From contig RKAV01000079.1 in NCBI GenBank assembly GCA_014846175.1, forward strand, positions 1 through 6,257: DNA of 6,257 bases, in the 5' to 3' direction. Positions 3,911-6,257 of the stretch are shown piece after piece. The notes beneath the pieces are model-generated. The model did not search any database and was not told the origin of the DNA. It saw only the letters and a program-made list of their open reading frames with translations. The DNA is from a bacterium. Lineage in GTDB: Bacteria; Bacillota_I; Bacilli_A; RF39; UBA660. Numbering within the stretch: the stretch's first letter is position 1; every line of letters begins with the position of its first letter. The position numbers and the translations under genes were made by a program.

Positions 3911-6180
3911 TATTCTCCACTTGATAATAAATTCTTAATATCTTTTTCTGATAGAGATGATAAACTTGCACTATCATTCTTACCTTCTATTAAGTTTTCA
4001 CTAAGAATCTTTTTCTTATCTTGTAGTTCTATAATTCTCTCTTCAATAGTACCTTTAGTTACTAATTTTATAACAGAAACTGTTTTAGTTTGTCCTATAC
4101 GATGAGCTCTATCTGTCGCTTGATTTTCAACTTGGGGATTCCACCAAATGTCTAGATGTATTACTGTATCTGCTCCCGTTAGATTAAGTCCTGTTCCTCC
4201 TGATTTTAATGTTATTAAGAAACAGTTAGTATCATCATTATTAAACTTTTCTACCATATTCATTCTATCTTTACTTTTAACTGAACCATCTATCATATAG
4301 TAGGTTATTTTATTTTTAGTAAATAATTCTGCTACATTATCTAAAACTCTTTTAAAACTACTAAAGATTAATATTTTATGATTATTTTCAATACTTTCTT
4401 TTACAACCCTTAATAACTCATCAATTTTAATTCTATCACCTGTATAATTTTCATACATAACTGATGGATCAATACATATCTGTCTTAGTTTCATTAAAAG
4501 TTGTAATATTTTCATACGTGACTTTTCAAAACCACCATCTTTTATCATCTCATCCATTTCTTTTTTAGTATCTTTTAATTCTTTCATATAAAGCATCTTT
4601 TGTTTATCAGGTAGTTCTATATATATTTTATTTTCTATTTTTTTAGGAAGAAACTTAACAACATCTTTTTTCTTTCTTCTTAAGATAAATGGTTGAATCT
4701 GTCTACTTAAGTTATTTAGAATTTCTAATCCTTCTGAATCAACATCTTTAATATTATATTTTTCTCTAAATTTAGTAACACTATTTAAATAACCTGGCAT
4801 AATAAAGTCAAATATACTCCATAGTTCTGTAACATTATTTTCTACAGGAGTACCTGTTAATGCTATTTTACACTTAGCATTAATCTTCTTAATTTCCTTT
4901 GTCATAGTAGCTTGATAATTCTTAATAGTTTGAGCTTCATCTACTACACATAATTCAAATTCCATATTTTCATATTCATCTTTATCATTTCTAATTAAGC
5001 CATAACTAGTAATAAAGATATTATATTTATCTTTATTAGCAAATATCTCTTGTCTTTTAGCTACTGTATCTGATACTGCTACATATTTTAGTTGTGGGGC
5101 AAACTTAGAAAACTCTTTTTCCCAGTTATAAACAAGTGCTGTAGGTACTACAATAATTATCTTAGCTAAAGGTTTTTCTTTTAGTATTTGTTTAATAAAG
5201 GTAATTGTTTGTAAACTCTTACCTAACCCCATCTCATCAGCTAAAATACCACCTAAATCACATTTATATATAGTATTTAACCACTTAACACCATCTTTTT
5301 GATAATCCCTTAATACTTCTTTATCTTCTTCATCAAAAGAAACACTGGCATTCTTATATTTTTTAAAGTTAGAAATAAATTCATCAAATAAGTTATTAGT
5401 TTCAATATTTTTATATTTACTATTTTTTAAACTATCAATATAAATAGCTCGATATTTAGGAACAATAGCATCCCCTTCTAATATATCATTCTTTGATAAA
5501 TCAAGATCACTTATCAAGTTATTCAATTGTTCTAATTCTTCATTATTTTCTAAAGAAACTACATTATTATTTTTTAATTTATAATACTTCTTCTTTTGTT
5601 TTAAAGCACTAAATAAACTATTCAAATCTTCATTTTTAATACCATCTACATTAAATTTATAACTCATTATACCATCTTGACCAATACTAAAATTACTACT
5701 AGTGGAAATATTCTTTAATACTTTAGTATTATCTATTCTCTTACTAGTAAATATCTCATATTTATCTTTTAATGTTGTTATTACTTCATCTAAGAAATAA
5801 TATATGTCATCATCATCAGTCATAATAAAGGAATTATTATCTTCTACAAAATTGTAGTTTAAAATATCTGTTACAACTTCTTTTTCATAATCAATATCTC
5901 TTAAAAAATCAACTTTATCAAAGTAATTAAGTTCACTACCTTTATAATCTAAAATAATATCACATTTAAGTTTAGAATAGGATATATCAAAATATAATTT
6001 TACTTTAGGTTTAGTTGGTAATTCAATTTCAGTTACTTCACTATCTATAGTAAGATTATCTTTAACGTTATTTAATAACCCATTATTAAATTGTGAAATA
6101 CTATCTTTATCAAAAACTAACTCACTAATTTTTCGCATTCTTAATTGTTTTAATAAATCCCTATCTTTTGCTGCTAACAT
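3910..6180 (-). CDS. SNF2-family DEAD/DEAH-type helicase (probably N-terminally incomplete)
   Basis: ATP-driven DNA translocase of the bacterial SNF2/HepA-like type, acting on DNA or DNA-protein complexes. Residues ~15-275 match the pattern of the SNF2_assoc region of Bacillota SNF2 proteins. The motor follows: LRDYQKDGVKWL (290-301), Walker A DEMGLGKS (315-322), VVPTALVYNW (344-353), motif II DEAQ (414-417), LTGTPVENN (441-449), RRKKKDV (501-507), ILIFSSF (603-609), SGGTGLNLTGAD (660-671) and motif VI DRAHRIGQT (690-698). All catalytic motifs look complete. Bacillota relatives are often 900-1100 aa with an N-terminal SWIM zinc finger; this frame has 756 and no SWIM. ATG 6180 lacks an SD and the frame stays open upstream (YNHNFY) into the inverted repeat, so the true start is probably missing. 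An internal ATG at codon 15 also lacks a well-placed SD. Confidence 0.9.
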   Translation of the reverse strand: MLAAKDRDLLKQLRMRKISELVFDKDSISQFNNGLLNNVKDNLTIDSEVTEIELPTKPKVKLYFDISYSKLKCDIILDYKGSELNYFDKVDFLRDIDYEKEVVTDILNYNFVEDNNSFIMTDDDDIYYFLDEVITTLKDKYEIFTSKRIDNTKVLKNISTSSNFSIGQDGIMSYKFNVDGIKNEDLNSLFSALKQKKKYYKLKNNNVVSLENNEELEQLNNLISDLDLSKNDILEGDAIVPKYRAIYIDSLKNSKYKNIETNNLFDEFISNFKKYKNASVSFDEEDKEVLRDYQKDGVKWLNTIYKCDLGGILADEMGLGKSLQTITFIKQILKEKPLAKIIIVVPTALVYNWEKEFSKFAPQLKYVAVSDTVAKRQEIFANKDKYNIFITSYGLIRNDKDEYENMEFELCVVDEAQTIKNYQATMTKEIKKINAKCKIALTGTPVENNVTELWSIFDFIMPGYLNSVTKFREKYNIKDVDSEGLEILNNLSRQIQPFILRRKKKDVVKFLPKKIENKIYIELPDKQKMLYMKELKDTKKEMDEMIKDGGFEKSRMKILQLLMKLRQICIDPSVMYENYTGDRIKIDELLRVVKESIENNHKILIFSSFKRVLDNVAELFTKNKITYYMIDGSVKSKDRMNMVEKFNNDDTNCFLITLKSGGTGLNLTGADTVIHLDIWWNPQVENQATDRAHRIGQTKTVSVIKLVTKGTIEERIIELQDKKKILSENLIEGKNDSASLSSLSEKDIKNLLSSGE
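6091..6150. repeat. inverted repeat, left arm (helicase codons 11-30)
   Basis: These 60 bases are the reverse complement of 6198-6257, with a single mismatch (6117 against 6231; Val22 GTT in the gene, CTT in the copy). The arm is coding sequence of the helicase. The two arms are separated by 47 bases (6151-6197). Confidence 0.95.
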
Positions 6181-6197
6181 ATAGAAATTGTGATTAT

Positions 6198-6257
6198 AAA
6201 CAATTAAGAATGCGAAAAATTAGTGAGTTACTTTTTGATAAAGATAGTATTTCACAA
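6198..6257. repeat. inverted repeat, right arm at the window edge
   Basis: This repeats helicase codons 11-30 in the opposite orientation and runs off the right end, so the full repeat may be longer. It reads KQLRMRKISEL-L-FDKDSISQ on the plus strand. The 47-base loop ends in GATTATAAA, a partial echo of the gene's GATTTATTAAAA. It is either a fold-back chimera or the start of a divergent second copy of the gene. An ATG (6210) is present in the copy, but no SD. Confidence 0.9.

Noticed and set aside
6193..6198. Minus-strand TATAAT just before the apparent helicase ATG as its promoter
   Set aside because: It sits on the fold-back junction, lacks TGN and an SD after it, and the true gene start is probably elsewhere.
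1..6257. CRISPR arrays, tRNA or rRNA genes, insertion-sequence ends
   Set aside because: Reading both strands, I saw no regularly spaced direct repeats, no tRNA cloverleaf or TTC-arm sequences, and no transposase frame.

Overview
The window is very AT-rich, with A/T-biased codons, TTA-rich leucine usage, purine-rich Shine-Dalgarno (SD) sites and extended -10 promoters (TGN-TATAAT). This points to a low-GC member of the Bacillota (Firmicutes), possibly a gut or host-associated lineage. Every tryptophan I checked in the intact genes is TGG, and the intact genes end in TAA or TAG, so the standard bacterial code fits. The species cannot be named from the sequence.

Layout. Positions 1-104 hold the last ~33 codons of a membrane protein entering from the left. 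A possible decayed ORF lies on the minus strand at about 88-242. A complete GNAT acetyltransferase (299-763, plus) follows, with its own promoter and a weak terminator. Everything after that reads leftward on the minus strand. In transcription order from the right there is a SNF2-family helicase (3910-6180), a GNAT gene broken by frameshifts (about 3325-3816), a small broken gene (2969-3181), an unknown 141-aa cysteine-containing protein (2494-2919), a standalone CHC2 zinc-finger protein related to the DnaG primase N-terminus (1830-2504), a RhuM-family gene with a nonsense codon and a missing 3' half (1209-1718), and the remains of a membrane protein with a DUF3592-like tail (about 908-1255).

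The 141-aa protein and the CHC2 protein overlap and are probably translationally coupled. They share a promoter with the small pseudogene in front of them. This two-gene unit is the best candidate for something undescribed. The gaps at 3182-3243 and 3851-3910 hold two copies of one ~60-bp terminator-plus-promoter cassette, so each unit in this stretch is insulated from the one before it.

Four or five reading frames in about 3 kb are broken by nonsense codons and one-base indels, while the 2.3-kb helicase frame is clean. That suggests a decaying accessory region rather than uniformly poor sequence. The right end (6198-6257) is a 60-base inverted copy, with one mismatch, of helicase codons 11-30. 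It looks like a fold-back assembly or amplification chimera, or else a real rearrangement. Together with the absence of an SD before the apparent ATG, it suggests that the helicase N-terminus is missing from this window.
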